From Gracilibacillus caseinilyticus (GTDB taxonomy: Bacteria; Bacillota; Bacilli; Bacillales; Amphibacillaceae): a stretch of DNA of 64,000 nt. The notes under the pieces were generated by a model. That model saw nothing but the letters and a program-made list of their open reading frames with translations. It made no database searches and was not told the DNA's origin. Location: the NCBI RefSeq assembly GCF_022919115.1, contig NZ_CP095072.1:1426001-1490000 (forward strand). Reading direction: 5' to 3'. Numbering within the stretch: position 1 is the stretch's first letter; each line of letters opens with the position of its first letter. Position numbers and translations under genes: made by a program. Positions 24,863-34,652 of this stretch are shown here, piece after piece.

Positions 24863-25087
24863 TTAGTCATCGTCCTCTTCCTCCCCGTCCTTTTTCTCGT
24901 CATGAAAGTCGATGTCGGTTTGGCCAGTAATATGGTCATATGGTGTATAGCTATTATCCGGAAGCCTTTTTCCAGAAACCATTTTAAAAATCGTGATGCT
25001 GACAACTAAAATAACAAACACGATAACAATAAGTCCTATGGAAAACACCGTCCTTTCAGAAATGGTTCCGTTCACTTGCCATACCAT
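24863..25087 (-). CDS. DUF3951-type small membrane protein
   Basis: 74 residues. One membrane helix (SIGLIVIVFVILVVSITIFK) and a cytoplasmic tail with NSYTPYDHITGQTDIDFHDE, the conserved 'SYTPYDxITGQ' of the small DUF3951 proteins, ending in acidic EEEDDD. ATG 25087 or GTG 25078 could be the start; both overlap the end of the amidohydrolase pseudogene. Function unknown. Confidence 0.7.
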   Translation of the reverse strand: MVWQVNGTISERTVFSIGLIVIVFVILVVSITIFKMVSGKRLPDNSYTPYDHITGQTDIDFHDEKKDGEEEDDD

Positions 25088-25823
25088 TGTAAAGCACTGG
25101 TATAAAGAATTTTATCGGCTGTCTGTTCATCAAAGAGGCGCTGAATCCATGTAATATTAGAATAGGCAAAAAGGTCTCTTTGCTCTTGTCGATGGCAAAT
25201 CTGTCCCGAACATAAGAGCGTCAGGATTTGTTTGATATATTGCTTTCAAAGCATTTTCAACATCCAGTTAGACACGGCCAAAGCCTGTTGCTTTGACATG
25301 AACTCCTTTATCGATCAGTTGTAATAAATAATAAATAAGGCAATCCTTCCTCGGACAAGCCTAAATGGTCAATTGAAATGGCAGGTAACGTTTCAAGCGT
25401 CGGCATGATTTCGGGTAAGTCTTTGGCATCTATATACAGTTCACTGTGCCTGCCTGCTATGTCGTATACTCTTCTTGCCAAGTAATCGAGCTGGGTTAAA
25501 GTTGACGAACCGCCTCGTTTGATATTAAAACGTATGGCTTTTACCCCTTTGTTATGTAAGTGGATGATTTCCTCATCTGTCACTGTTGAAGGTAATTGCG
25601 TGACACCACAAAAAATGGATCCCAGCTGGTTCAATGCATGTACCAGATATTCCTGGTCAAATCCTTGGAAGGAACCAGATACAACTGCTTCACCTGATAC
25701 ATGCAAGGCAGCGGTTTCTTTCTGATAATCGTGCACTACATAGTTCGGTGGCAAATAGCCCTGGTTTTCCTTAAGTGGAAAGCAGTCATCAATAATATGA
25801 AAACGCCCATCAAAAATTCGCAT
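25072..25823 (-). pseudogene. Amidohydrolase (TIM-barrel, PDC-lactonase-like), broken
   Basis: The minus strand begins MRIFDGRFHIIDDCFPLKEN and keeps one frame through SIDHLGLSEEGLPYLL to 25308. The family continues in a second frame with LLQLIDKGVHVKATGFGRV-stop-LDVENALKAIYQTNPDALMF and GTDLPSTRAKR, then a third with RDLFAYSNITWIQRLFDEQT and ends ILYTSALQWYGK at 25072. So there are at least two frameshifts (about 25330 and 25165) and one TAA. Normal members are metal-dependent hydrolases of ~250 residues with HxH and terminal GTD; HxH is already degraded to FHIID here. Confidence 0.7.
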
Positions 25824-25960
25824 GGCGTTCTCCCCTATCGTTCATTTCAACATAAAATACCAATTGTTCGGCGTGATTAAATAAAACAACAAATATTTAT
25901 TGCAAAACGATAAATAACATGTTAAATTATAGTAGACAAAAACGATTAGAGGTGTTCTTA

Positions 25961-26443
25961 ATGAAACGAGGTTCAACCCTTTTTCTAAAATTAGCTGTGA
26001 TCCTGATGGGGGTTCCGGTTCTGGCTCTTTGTATATTTCTAGTCCCGAAAATTGGGGATTTCGCCGCGGAGCTGTATCCGGATTTTACTATCATAAAATA
26101 TTTAGTCTTGTTTGTTTTTTATGCGTCAGCTATTCCATTTTATTATGCGTTGTATCAGGCGTTTCGACTGTTGAGTTACATTGACAGAAATCAGGCTTTT
26201 TCCACGTTGTCGGTTATTTCGTTACAACATATCAAATGGAGTGCGATTACGATTAGTGGTTTGTTCGTAATCGGAATGCCGCTTTTTTTTCTGGTGGCAG
26301 AAAGAGATGACGCACCGGGAGTGATCTTGGTGGGCATGGCGCTTATATTTGCAGCGATGGTGGTAGCAATCTTTGCCGCTGTTCTCCAACGACTGCTGAA
26401 CGAGGCGATCCACATAAAATCTGAAAATGATTTAACGGTTTGA
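25961..26443 (+). CDS. DUF2975 membrane protein
   Basis: 160 residues, four membrane helices (about 8-28, 48-68, 93-118, 123-146), matching DUF2975 proteins, which are always paired with a small YozG-like HTH protein. GAGGTG precedes ATG 25961; the in-frame upstream opening at 25919 adds MLNYSRQKRLEVF with no ribosome-binding site. The HTH gene follows after 10 bases, so the two form one operon. Role unknown, perhaps membrane sensing for the regulator. Confidence 0.82.
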   Translation: MKRGSTLFLKLAVILMGVPVLALCIFLVPKIGDFAAELYPDFTIIKYLVLFVFYASAIPFYYALYQAFRLLSYIDRNQAFSTLSVISLQHIKWSAITISGLFVIGMPLFFLVAERDDAPGVILVGMALIFAAMVVAIFAAVLQRLLNEAIHIKSENDLTV

Positions 26444-26453
26444 GGTGACGATT

Positions 26454-26675
26454 ATGGCGATTATCGTAAATATAGATGTAATGCTGGCGAAAAGGAAGAT
26501 GAGTGTGACAGAGTTATCGGAACGTGTTGGGATAACGATGGCGAATCTTTCTATTTTGAAAAATGGTAAAGCGAAGGCGATACGAATCTCGACGTTAGAT
26601 GCGATTTGTAAGGCATTGGATTGCCAGCCTGGGGATATATTGGAATATACAAGTGACGAAGACGATGAAGTTTGA
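26454..26675 (+). CDS. YozG-like Xre/Cro regulator
   Basis: 73 residues, nearly all helix-turn-helix: MLAKRKMSVTELSERVGITM and LSILKNGKAKAIRISTLDAI with the family end CQPGDILEY. This is the usual partner of DUF2975. GAGGTGACG lies upstream. Likely a small dimeric repressor acting on its own operon. A terminator follows directly. Confidence 0.88.
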   Translation: MAIIVNIDVMLAKRKMSVTELSERVGITMANLSILKNGKAKAIRISTLDAICKALDCQPGDILEYTSDEDDEV

Positions 26676-26684
26676 TAGATCGTG

Positions 26685-26720
26685 CAGGGGAGCTGAAACA
26701 CTAATGTGTGCAGCTCCTTT
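26685..26720. terminator. Terminator between converging genes
   Basis: GGAGCTG (26689-26695) pairs with CAGCTCC (26711-26717), extended by an inner AACAC/GTGTG match and ending CTTT. It lies between the yozG-like gene and the 3' end of the minus-strand AhpD-like gene. Confidence 0.75.
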
Positions 26721-26729
26721 ACACATTGA

Positions 26730-28370
26730 CTATAGTAATGGAAAACGTAATATTTCAAGGTTTCTCTCGAGCTTATTCTCATTCATAAATTGTAAAATAA
26801 CCGGATCCTGTGGCCAACTGATAATAGCGGTGAAGCGTTGGTTGAGTGATGCAATGCCACAAACAACAAATAGTTCAATGCATGTATCAGCATCAAAATG
26901 GTCTGCAATTTGTTGTGAAAAACGACGTGGAGTAACTAATGGCATTTGTGCTGATACATAAGCTAATTGTAAAGCTGCCTGTTCTGCCAAGCTAAATAAT
27001 TGCGAGTTGCCGCCACGATGACTGGCAATAGCAAACGCATGCTGAATACGCTCTATCGTTCTATTCTTGTCACTGGATACAAAATGTGCCATATAGGCCT
27101 CTGCTTCTGCTAATTTCTGGTGTTCTTTTTCGATATGGGAGACATATGCCATCAAGTGTTTTAATTCACAGGTAAGATGACTATTAGGCTTATGTGTCAT
27201 TACCTCCGAATAGAAGGCGGCTTGTAAGGATCGTAAGTGCTCTGGAAAAGCGGCTATCCATGGGGGTAGCATACCAACATGTTGCTTGCAATAGGAGGAG
27301 TAATCTTTTACTTCTTTTATATATTTTTTCATCATCTGATCAATACTAGGTCCATTAGTTGGTAAGGGGTGATCCAGATTGGTTGGGTTCTGATTACTAT
27401 TCACCGCATGTCGACCGGATTCTAATTGTAATCGTTGTTCGGCTGCAACCGCCCAGCCACCTTCAATTTCTAAACCGACAAGGTCGTTAAATACATTGAG
27501 GAAGCCAAATGCAGCACTCACTAATGCTACAGCCATTATTTCTTCGTTAACGACGAAACGATTTTTTTCCGATGGAGCAAGGTGATGTAACCGTTCTAGA
27601 TAGTGTGGTGGTACTTGGTTCAATGTAGCCATGCTTGCGAGGTCAGCTATCGAAACCCAATATTCATCGAATGGATTGTTTTCCTCACGCTGACCGATTC
27701 GAGCGAGACGTAATTGTTCAATAGCAGTCATGGACATATCACCCATTGTTGCGACACTATGAACCTGACAGTAATTGCAGCCATGCGCATTAGAAGTGGC
27801 ATATCCTACGGCACACAACATTGCTGGACCTAAAATTTTCTTTGCAGATTGAATGGTGGGCATATTATGACAGTAGAAAAATCGCTTATATACCTCTGGC
27901 CAATGGTGTAAATAAACGAAGGTGTTCGGCCAGAATCCAAAGAAATCCTTGTAAAAGTGCAGGATTGGCCATTGTTCAGGATCCTTACTGCTCGTGCCAT
28001 CGCTTTTTGGTATATAATCGATGAAATGGGAATCTTCTGCACCAATCTCAAGACTTTCCGCGTGATATGCACCCATATTTATCCCCGGCTCCTCTGTAAG
28101 AAAGTGAATTATATCCCGAATACGCCGGGATTTCCAAAGCCTTTCTAAAATTTCTGTACCTCCAATTGGATAACTCCCAATAAATAATTGCGGTATCGTT
28201 GCCTTACCGCTCAGATAAACCACAGCATTTTCATGTAAGCTAGTCTCCGTATCCAATCGCTTAAAAAATAAGTTTCCAGTATCACGAAGGACTTCTTTCA
28301 TTTTCTCAGATTCCAATTCTCCCTCCTTCAAAAATACGGTGATGTTCGATTGATTTGGCATCTCCATCAT
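26730..28370 (-). CDS. Thioredoxin-fold / AhpD-like (carboxymuconolactone decarboxylase) fusion protein
   Basis: 546 residues. Residues 5-80 resemble a monothiol-glutaredoxin fold (ITVFLKEGELESEKMKEVL then KATIPQLFIGSYPIGG with a cis-Pro and GG end), but no CxxC is present at the usual place. Residues ~130-340 form an AhpD-like all-helical domain with HGCNYCQVHS (C198, C201, H204), the redox triad of alkylhydroperoxidase D. A second helical half (340-546) looks like a diverged repeat without the Cys pair. Probably a peroxide or thiol defence enzyme. Divergent from a TetR gene with two shared operators, so likely induced by that regulator's ligand. Confidence 0.75.
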   Translation of the reverse strand: MMEMPNQSNITVFLKEGELESEKMKEVLRDTGNLFFKRLDTETSLHENAVVYLSGKATIPQLFIGSYPIGGTEILERLWKSRRIRDIIHFLTEEPGINMGAYHAESLEIGAEDSHFIDYIPKSDGTSSKDPEQWPILHFYKDFFGFWPNTFVYLHHWPEVYKRFFYCHNMPTIQSAKKILGPAMLCAVGYATSNAHGCNYCQVHSVATMGDMSMTAIEQLRLARIGQREENNPFDEYWVSIADLASMATLNQVPPHYLERLHHLAPSEKNRFVVNEEIMAVALVSAAFGFLNVFNDLVGLEIEGGWAVAAEQRLQLESGRHAVNSNQNPTNLDHPLPTNGPSIDQMMKKYIKEVKDYSSYCKQHVGMLPPWIAAFPEHLRSLQAAFYSEVMTHKPNSHLTCELKHLMAYVSHIEKEHQKLAEAEAYMAHFVSSDKNRTIERIQHAFAIASHRGGNSQLFSLAEQAALQLAYVSAQMPLVTPRRFSQQIADHFDADTCIELFVVCGIASLNQRFTAIISWPQDPVILQFMNENKLERNLEILRFPLL

Positions 28371-28383
28371 CCTTTCTTGTTAT

Positions 28384-28407
28384 AAAACGGAATTTAAGTT
28401 CCGTTTT
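28384..28407. promoter_or_regulatory. Operator 1 of the TetR-type regulator
   Basis: AAAACGGAATTTAAGTTCCGTTTT (written as two 12-base halves AAAACGGAATTT and AAGTTCCGTTTT) is a near-perfect dyad 14 bases upstream of the AhpD-like start. The same core, GGAAT-N4-(A/G)TTCC, recurs at 28439. Confidence 0.75.
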
Positions 28408-28438
28408 AATTGTATAGTGATAATTTTTTTATGTCAAC

Positions 28439-28464
28439 AAAAATGGAATGTAGATTCCGTTTTT
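28439..28464. promoter_or_regulatory. Operator 2 of the TetR-type regulator with adjacent -10 box
   Basis: AAAAATGGAATGT and AGATTCCGTTTTT form a dyad like operator 1; it ends two bases before TATAAT (28467-28472), the -10 box for the tetR gene. Binding here should block tetR transcription (autorepression). Confidence 0.75.
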
Positions 28465-28509
28465 AGTATAATGAATGGGAAGGTCTAGTTATCGGAAGGT
28501 AGGTTATGT

Positions 28510-29103
28510 ATGGAAAAAGAAACTTTATCGGTCCCGTCCGGCAGAAAGGATGCCAATCGGAATGAGCGTAAAATTATGGAATCCGCTAAAGCTATATTTA
28601 AAGAAAAGGGGACCGAAGCAAAAATCGAAGAAATTGCGGAAAAAGCAGGAGTTGGTGTAGGTACTGTTTATCGAAGGTTTCTAAACAAAGAAAGGTTAGT
28701 TTGGGCTGTTGGGATAGAGATTATCGAAGAAATTCGTGAAAAACAGCAATTTGACCTAAACCTATCTATACCTGCCGATCAAAAAATGCGGTTGATTCTA
28801 GATGAGTTTTTGTTACTTCATCAAAAATATGGAAAGCTGCATGAAATGCTGGTTACATTGTCTCAGGAAACAAAGTTTGGTGATGAGATCAGTAATGTAT
28901 TAACAGATGTGTTGCAAGTGACGATTAAAGAAGGGCAAGAACAAGGTATTTTTCGGAAGGAACAACCGGAAATCTTAGAAATATTTATCCTGTACATAAT
29001 TAATCCGAACCTCATCAAAAGGCTTCGTTCTCAAATGGATGTAAAAGATATTCCGAAAACCATTGCCGATTTTGTACTAAAAGGATTGTCTTACAAAGCA
29101 TGA
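28510..29103 (+). CDS. TetR/AcrR-family repressor
   Basis: 197 residues. The N-terminal HTH is clear: RKIMESAKAIFKEKGTEAKI, EEIAEKAGVGVGTVYRRFLN, KERLVWAV. The C-terminal ligand domain is variable, about 130 residues. The start at 28510 follows GGAAGGTAGG. Two matching palindromes in the divergent region are the likely operators, so it should repress itself and the AhpD-like gene. Ligand unknown. Confidence 0.92.
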   Translation: MEKETLSVPSGRKDANRNERKIMESAKAIFKEKGTEAKIEEIAEKAGVGVGTVYRRFLNKERLVWAVGIEIIEEIREKQQFDLNLSIPADQKMRLILDEFLLLHQKYGKLHEMLVTLSQETKFGDEISNVLTDVLQVTIKEGQEQGIFRKEQPEILEIFILYIINPNLIKRLRSQMDVKDIPKTIADFVLKGLSYKA

Positions 29104-29162
29104 GAGGAATTGGATAAAGAGGCGTTCACAGAAGCAATTCACTGCCTCTGTGAACCTGATGA

Positions 29163-31598
29163 TCAAGCTAAATACTTGCCGGTAACAGACAATGGATTGT
29201 CTTTCAATTCACTTGGCGTTCCTTCGGCAATGATATGCCCACCTTTCACGCCACCTTCTGGCCCTAAGTCAATCACCCAATCACTCGCATGAATCATATA
29301 AATGTTATGTTCGACCATGATAATCGAATTACCTTTATCGATTAAACGGTTGAATAGCTCTAGCAAATAGTGAATGTCATAAGGATGGAGACCTGTAGAC
29401 GGTTCATCTAATAGAAATAGTGTCTTCTGTTTCGTCTTCTTCATTAACGATGTGGACAATTTTAAACGCTGGCCCTCGCCACCTGATAAGGTAGTCAGGG
29501 ACTGGCCAAGCTTTAAATAGCCTAAGCCGATATCGGTTAACAGCTGCAGGACTTTAAATATTTTAGCATTGTCATGAAAAATCGATAACGCTTCTTCGAC
29601 GGAACTCTCTAAACAATCATTGATATTGTAGTCGTTGTAGGTGATGTGGAGAATGTCTTCTTTGAATCGTTTTCCTCTGCAGGTTGAGCAGATCACTTCC
29701 AGGTCATTAAAAAATAACATGTTACTCATCACATAACCTAATCCCTCACACATTTCACAGCGCCCGCCATTCGTATTGAATGAAAAATGTTTAGACGTTA
29801 ATCCTTGTGCCTTGCTCGCTTCCAATTGGGCAAAGACATTTCGGATATCAGTGAACACGTTGGTGTAGGTAGCGACATTGGAGCGCTTCATCTTAGAGAT
29901 CGTATTTTGACTGATCGAGATGATTTCATCGAACTGTTCTAATCCTGACACATTGTCTGCTTGTTCTCCTAACACATCGAATATCAGTGAAGATTTACCT
30001 GATCCGGAGACACCGGTGACGCTGACGAGTGATTCGGTCGGAATCTGGACATGGACGGAAGCCAGGTTATGACGTGTGGCATTATCAATCTGGATCGCTG
30101 TTGGACCCGCTTTTCGTACGTCTTGTTTTGGCTTGCTTCTCGATGATAGGTATTCTCTGATCAGGGATTGCTCGTGGGTTTTCAAGTCATTGATCGTGCC
30201 CGTTCCAATCAGCTCACCACCGAACCGTCCTGCTTTCGGACCTATTTCGATTAAGTAATCTGCTTCTCTCATGACGTCTGTATTGTGTTCGATCACAATC
30301 ACGGTATTTCCTTTATCGCGGAGTTTTTTTAAAATATCGATGATACCTTCCGTGTCTTTGGCATGCAGGCTGGCTGTCGGTTCGTCGATAATATAAACGA
30401 CATCTGTTAAGTCGGAATCGAGAATCGCGGACAGCCGAATGCGCTGGCTTTCTCCACCTGACAGTGTATTTGTCCCGCGCTCTAAGGTGAGATATCCAAG
30501 TCCGAGGCGCTTAATCCGCAGCAATTTCGTTTCCATGTCACGAATGTAGACGTCCACGGTGGTGATTTCCTCATCGGTCAGGCTCGCTCTGCAATCATCG
30601 ACCCAGTGTAACAACTGATCTAAATCTAATCCGGAGATGTCCGTGATGGCACGATCCATCACTTTTACATGTTGTATCTCTTTCTTTTATTTGGTGCCAT
30701 GGCAGTCTGGACAGGTATCACTATAGAAAAAGATCTCCTCTTTCCCCATGTCGCCGTTTTTTTCTTGATATTTACGCCAGAGGCTGGTCATGACTCCTTG
30801 GAACTTTCCGTCCGATACGCGTTATGGTTCCTTAATGTCGGTCAGCTGTTGTACTTCTTCACTGCTTGTCCCATGGCATAGTAAAGCAAATTGCAAGTTA
30901 TTATAATCTTGAAGTGGTGTATCAGCTTCAAGTGGGACTTGGTAGTGTTGCATCGTGTTTTTAATATTTTCAAACTGATAGTCTAAATAACTGCCTGTCC
31001 AAAGCGTGACGGCACCTTTTTCTACCGATAATGCTTTATTAAATAACGTGTGTTGGTTAATCTGGACAACATCACCAATACCTTTACATGTCTCGCAGGC
31101 ACCTTCGATGGTGTTGTAGGAAAAGTGGCTTCGTGTGAATTTTTTGTATTTGTGATCACAGTAGGGGCAAATCTGGAAAACGGTAAAATCACCATCTATA
31201 ACTTCTGTTTCTTCGATGGCCTTGGCAGGATTGACGGCTTTCTCACAGTTTGGACAAGGGCGAAAGCCTAATTTTTCATAAATCATTCGTAAGCTGGTAT
31301 ACATCGCTGTCTTGGTCCCGACTGTCGAGCGAGGATTGGAGGACGTTTCCTGCTGCTGAATGCTGATAGCAGGAGACACGCCATTAATGCGGGCGACTTT
31401 AGGCTTTTCGATGCCTTGCATTCCCATCGCTTCTAAGTATTGCCGTTGTGATTCATTAAACAAAATATCGTGGGCGAGCGTTGACTTACCCGATCCAGAC
31501 ACACCTGTAATGACAGTGAATGCCCTTTTTGGAATCTGGACATTGACATCCTTCAGATTGTGCTCATTGGCATGCTCAATTGTGATCCATTCGGTCAT
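29163..31598 (-). pseudogene. UvrA-like ABC-type excinuclease paralogue, broken in two places
   Basis: Together the two open parts give ~810 residues of a UvrA2-type drug-resistance UvrA. First half (31598-30822): ANEHNLKDVNVQIPKRAF, Walker A GVSGSGKST, zinc finger cysteines CPNC and CPYC, ending where the frame is lost near 30825. The match goes on as RVSDGKFQGVMTSLWRKY and FFYSDTCPDCHGTK, then a TAA at 30687-30689, KKEIQHVKVMDRAIT and the second half: ERGTNTLSGGESQRIRLSAI, Walker A GVSGSGKSS, CEMCEGLGYV, LTTLSGGEGQRLKLS and LLDEPSTGLHPYD. One frameshift and one nonsense codon separate otherwise well-conserved halves, so the damage is recent. UvrA2 proteins bind DNA adducts or intercalating drugs. 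Confidence 0.85.
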
Positions 31599-31671
31599 CT
31601 CCTATCCCTCCTTCTTCTATTGGAAAGGATATTATACCACAAAACTTCATCAACGTTAGCATCGTTGCATG

Positions 31672-31711
31672 TTAAGAAAATCTTAAGAATGACATCACCC
31701 GGATATTAAGA
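31672..31711. promoter_or_regulatory. TTAAGA repeats upstream of the two-component genes
   Basis: TTAAGA-AAA-TCTTAA (31672-31686) is a perfect dyad and a further TTAAGA lies at 31706-31711, with a possible -10 TATGAT about ten bases later (31721). Likely response-regulator sites for autoregulation, judged from position only. Confidence 0.5.
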
Positions 31712-31790
31712 TTTACTTGCTATGATACCAATAGTACCGATGACAAAGAGGTGATATACTTGGAGAAAAAAACTGTAGGAGTGGACGTGA

Positions 31791-32477
31791 ATGAATATAT
31801 TGGTGTGCGATGATGACCAGGCGATTGTCGATGCAATCGGGATCTATTTGGAAAATGAGGGCTATCATATTTTTAAGGCGTACGATGGGACAGAAGCGAT
31901 CACGGTTGTAGAGGAGCAGGAGATCCATCTCATTATTATGGATATTATGATGCCGAAGATGGACGGGATTAAGGCAACGATGAAGATCAGGGAAGACAAT
32001 AATATTCCATTAATCATGCTCTCGGCCAAATCAGAGGATGCCGATAAGATTATCGGCCTTAATTTAGGAGCGGATGATTACATTACCAAGCCGTTTAATC
32101 CATTGGAATTAATCGCGCGGGTGAAATCTCAGCTCCGGAGATACACTGCATTAGGTGGCATGGAGACAAGAAGTGGTGTCTATCAGTCTGGCGGTATGGC
32201 AGTTGATGACGAAAGTAAAACCGTGACCGTTGATGGTGATGAGGTGCATCTGACTCCGGTACAATACAAGATTCTATTGCTGTTGACCACGAACGCGGGC
32301 AAAGTCTTCTCGATTGAAGATATTTATGAAAAAGTTTGGAACGAAACAGCTTACAGTCCGGAAAATACCGTGTCTGTACATATCAGAAAAATAAGAGAAA
32401 AGATCGAGATCAATCCGAAAGAACCAAAATATTTGAAAGTGGTGTGGGGTATTGGATACAAAGTGGAAAAAATTTAA
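31791..32477 (+). CDS. OmpR-family response regulator
   Basis: 228 residues. Receiver domain (1-120) with acidic pocket CDDD, phospho-acceptor Asp51 in LIIMDIMMPKMDG and Lys in ITKPFNP; C-terminal winged-helix effector with VHLTPVQYKILLLL and NTVSVHIRKIREKIE. VanR/YrkP-like in style. ATG 31791 has GGAGTGG upstream. The sensor kinase gene overlaps its 3' end by 26 bases. Probable target: the wall-protein and sortase genes just downstream, and itself. Confidence 0.93.
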   Translation: MNILVCDDDQAIVDAIGIYLENEGYHIFKAYDGTEAITVVEEQEIHLIIMDIMMPKMDGIKATMKIREDNNIPLIMLSAKSEDADKIIGLNLGADDYITKPFNPLELIARVKSQLRRYTALGGMETRSGVYQSGGMAVDDESKTVTVDGDEVHLTPVQYKILLLLTTNAGKVFSIEDIYEKVWNETAYSPENTVSVHIRKIREKIEINPKEPKYLKVVWGIGYKVEKI

Positions 32478-34512
32478 AAGGTCCTGGATAACGAAGGGTA
32501 TCGTGTTTGTGCTGATGGTTGCCTGTTTTACAGGGGGCATCAAAGCACTTATTGATATAGTAGAATCAACGAATGGTGAAATGGAAGATGTGTTTGTAGA
32601 GGATTACTTTCAGAGTCAATCCTATATCGAGGAAAGTGATATGCTGATTAATAATCTGACGAGACTTTTAGGAGAGTATAAGAGCGAGGAGCATATCTTA
32701 GATGGTGGTACGATTAGTGCCGAAGCTATGCAAATAAGGAAAGAGGATTTACTTTATGAGCATTATGCTGAGTTCCACGACCCTTCAATAGATGAAGCAG
32801 ACTATATGGAACAGTTTGAGCAGGAATACGCGGAAGAGATTGCACAAGCGAGGGAAGAGATGATTCAGGATGATCTGCGGGAGTACCATTCGATTGTGCA
32901 AAGGATAGAGCAAACAGGTCCGCCTTTATTCTATGCAACGGATGGGGAGAATGTCTTTACCAACACAACGATTACAGAAAAAAGAGCGTTTGAAAAGCAC
33001 CCGGCCTTTATGATTTTTGAAGGATATGATCAATCTGTTTTTCCCCAATCAACCAAGGAAAATGAGTCGTTTCACTGGATTACCAATTACCTGTCGAGCT
33101 TAGACCCGCAGGAAATGACGATTTATTTAGCCTTTACAGAGCAATCTCTAAATGAACTGGAGTCCGATTGGCAGGAACAAAAGGAGCTGGTTAAGGACGC
33201 TGTCTATCTATTAGCCGTATTTCTGATTGGTTTTCTCCTCACGTTCGGCTACCTTGCTTCGGTAATAGGCAAAAAATCAGAAGACGAAGCCATCCATTTT
33301 CACGGACTTGATAAGCTGTACAATGATATCAATGTTGGATTATGTTTCCTGCTTATCATGCTTTGGTTTTTCCTGATGGGCATTGTGTACAAAAGCATTG
33401 ACACCATGCTAATTCCGGTTACCGCCCCGATCGCAGCGGTTGGATTGCTATTAATATTGTCACTCGTTAAGCATGTGAAGAATAAGTCACTTTTCACCCA
33501 TATGCTGTTGTACCGTGTGTTCTACCACATTGCAAAGTTTATCGGTGCTGTCTATCTCAGCGGCGGGGTTGGGATCAAGACCGTCCTGATTGTGGTCGGC
33601 TATCCATTATTAGTTGCGGTTACCTTTTTTATGTTCCCGGTGACTATAGCTGTTGCCGCATGGTTTGCATTCAAAAAGGTGAAAGCATTTCGTTCGATTC
33701 AAGAGGGTGTAGAAATTGTAAAGGAAGGAAAGCTTCATCATCGGATTGACGTGGATGGCAAAGGTGAATTCGCTCGTATCGCCTCCAATATTAACGGAAT
33801 TACAGATGGCTTGAGCAAGGCGGTCGACAGTGAGCTGAAGAGTGAGCGAATGAAGACGGAACTGATCACCAATGTCTCTCATGATATTCGCACGCCGTTA
33901 ACCTCGATTATTACGTATGTCGACCTTTTGAAAAGGGAAGAGGATCCTGTTAAAAAACAAGAATATATCGAAGTGCTGGATCAGAAAGCAAAAAGGTTAC
34001 AGCTGTTAACCGATGATCTCTTCGATGCGGCGAAAGCCTCCAGTGGCAATATTCCGGTTGAGTTGCAGCAGATTGATGTTGTCTCACTGATCAGCCAAGG
34101 GCTTGGCGAAGTGAATGATAAGATTGAAGCGGCCGAATTAGATTTGAAATTCCGTCATCCTGAAGACAAGGTATATGTGACGGCAGATGGTAAGCTGTTT
34201 TGGCGATCGATCGAAAATGTATTGTCGAACATATTTAAATATTCACTGCGAGGTACGAGAGTGTATATTGATATTGAGGACGTGGGCGATCAAGTCTGTC
34301 TGTCGTTTAAAAATATTGCGTCCTATGAATTAAATATACCAGCAGCTGAATTGCTGACACGTTTTAAACGAGCAGATGAATCGCGAACGAGCCAGGGCAG
34401 CGGATTAGGTCTGTCGATTGCCAAGAACCTGATTGAGACACAGAACGGAAGATTCGAGATCCAGATTGATGGTGATTTATTTAAAGCGATGATTTATTTG
34501 CCGAAAAAATAA
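32452..34512 (+). CDS. Membrane sensor histidine kinase with extra helices
   Basis: 686 residues. A first membrane helix at ~12-32, an extracytoplasmic, very acidic region of ~200 residues, then five or so helices (about 245-420), a HAMP-like linker, HisKA with His477 in NVSHDIRTPLTSIITYVDLL, and HATPase with NVLSNIFKYS and GSGLGLSIAKNLI. Ordinary VanS-type kinases have two helices, so the multi-helix middle is unusual. TTG start at 32452 overlaps the regulator gene and ends at a terminator. The acidic sensor domain may bind a cation or basic peptide (inference). Confidence 0.9.
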   Translation: MDTKWKKFKRSWITKGIVFVLMVACFTGGIKALIDIVESTNGEMEDVFVEDYFQSQSYIEESDMLINNLTRLLGEYKSEEHILDGGTISAEAMQIRKEDLLYEHYAEFHDPSIDEADYMEQFEQEYAEEIAQAREEMIQDDLREYHSIVQRIEQTGPPLFYATDGENVFTNTTITEKRAFEKHPAFMIFEGYDQSVFPQSTKENESFHWITNYLSSLDPQEMTIYLAFTEQSLNELESDWQEQKELVKDAVYLLAVFLIGFLLTFGYLASVIGKKSEDEAIHFHGLDKLYNDINVGLCFLLIMLWFFLMGIVYKSIDTMLIPVTAPIAAVGLLLILSLVKHVKNKSLFTHMLLYRVFYHIAKFIGAVYLSGGVGIKTVLIVVGYPLLVAVTFFMFPVTIAVAAWFAFKKVKAFRSIQEGVEIVKEGKLHHRIDVDGKGEFARIASNINGITDGLSKAVDSELKSERMKTELITNVSHDIRTPLTSIITYVDLLKREEDPVKKQEYIEVLDQKAKRLQLLTDDLFDAAKASSGNIPVELQQIDVVSLISQGLGEVNDKIEAAELDLKFRHPEDKVYVTADGKLFWRSIENVLSNIFKYSLRGTRVYIDIEDVGDQVCLSFKNIASYELNIPAAELLTRFKRADESRTSQGSGLGLSIAKNLIETQNGRFEIQIDGDLFKAMIYLPKK

Positions 34513-34533
34513 TAGCTACTAAATGCTTGCTAT

Positions 34534-34567
34534 GACCGGTTTCTGACAAGGAGACCGGCTTTTTTTT
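34534..34567 (+). terminator. Terminator after the two-component operon
   Basis: ACCGGTTTC pairs with GAGACCGGC with one mismatch and is followed by TTTTTTTT. Confidence 0.85.
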
Positions 34568-34652
34568 GAACTTTTTTTCGTGAAAGTGATCCAACTATAC
34601 ATTCCTTGCGTAAGCCTAGTAGATTAACTAAAAAAGGGAGAGTGGATTTTAA

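Noticed and set aside
22989..25823. TGA recoding (selenocysteine or Trp) in the broken genes
   Set aside because: TAA and TAG stops also occur in similar genes, frameshifts accompany them, and no SECIS-like hairpin follows the TGA codons.
29163..31598. Programmed frameshift in the UvrA-like gene
   Set aside because: No slippery heptamer is seen at the shift, and there is an independent TAA downstream.
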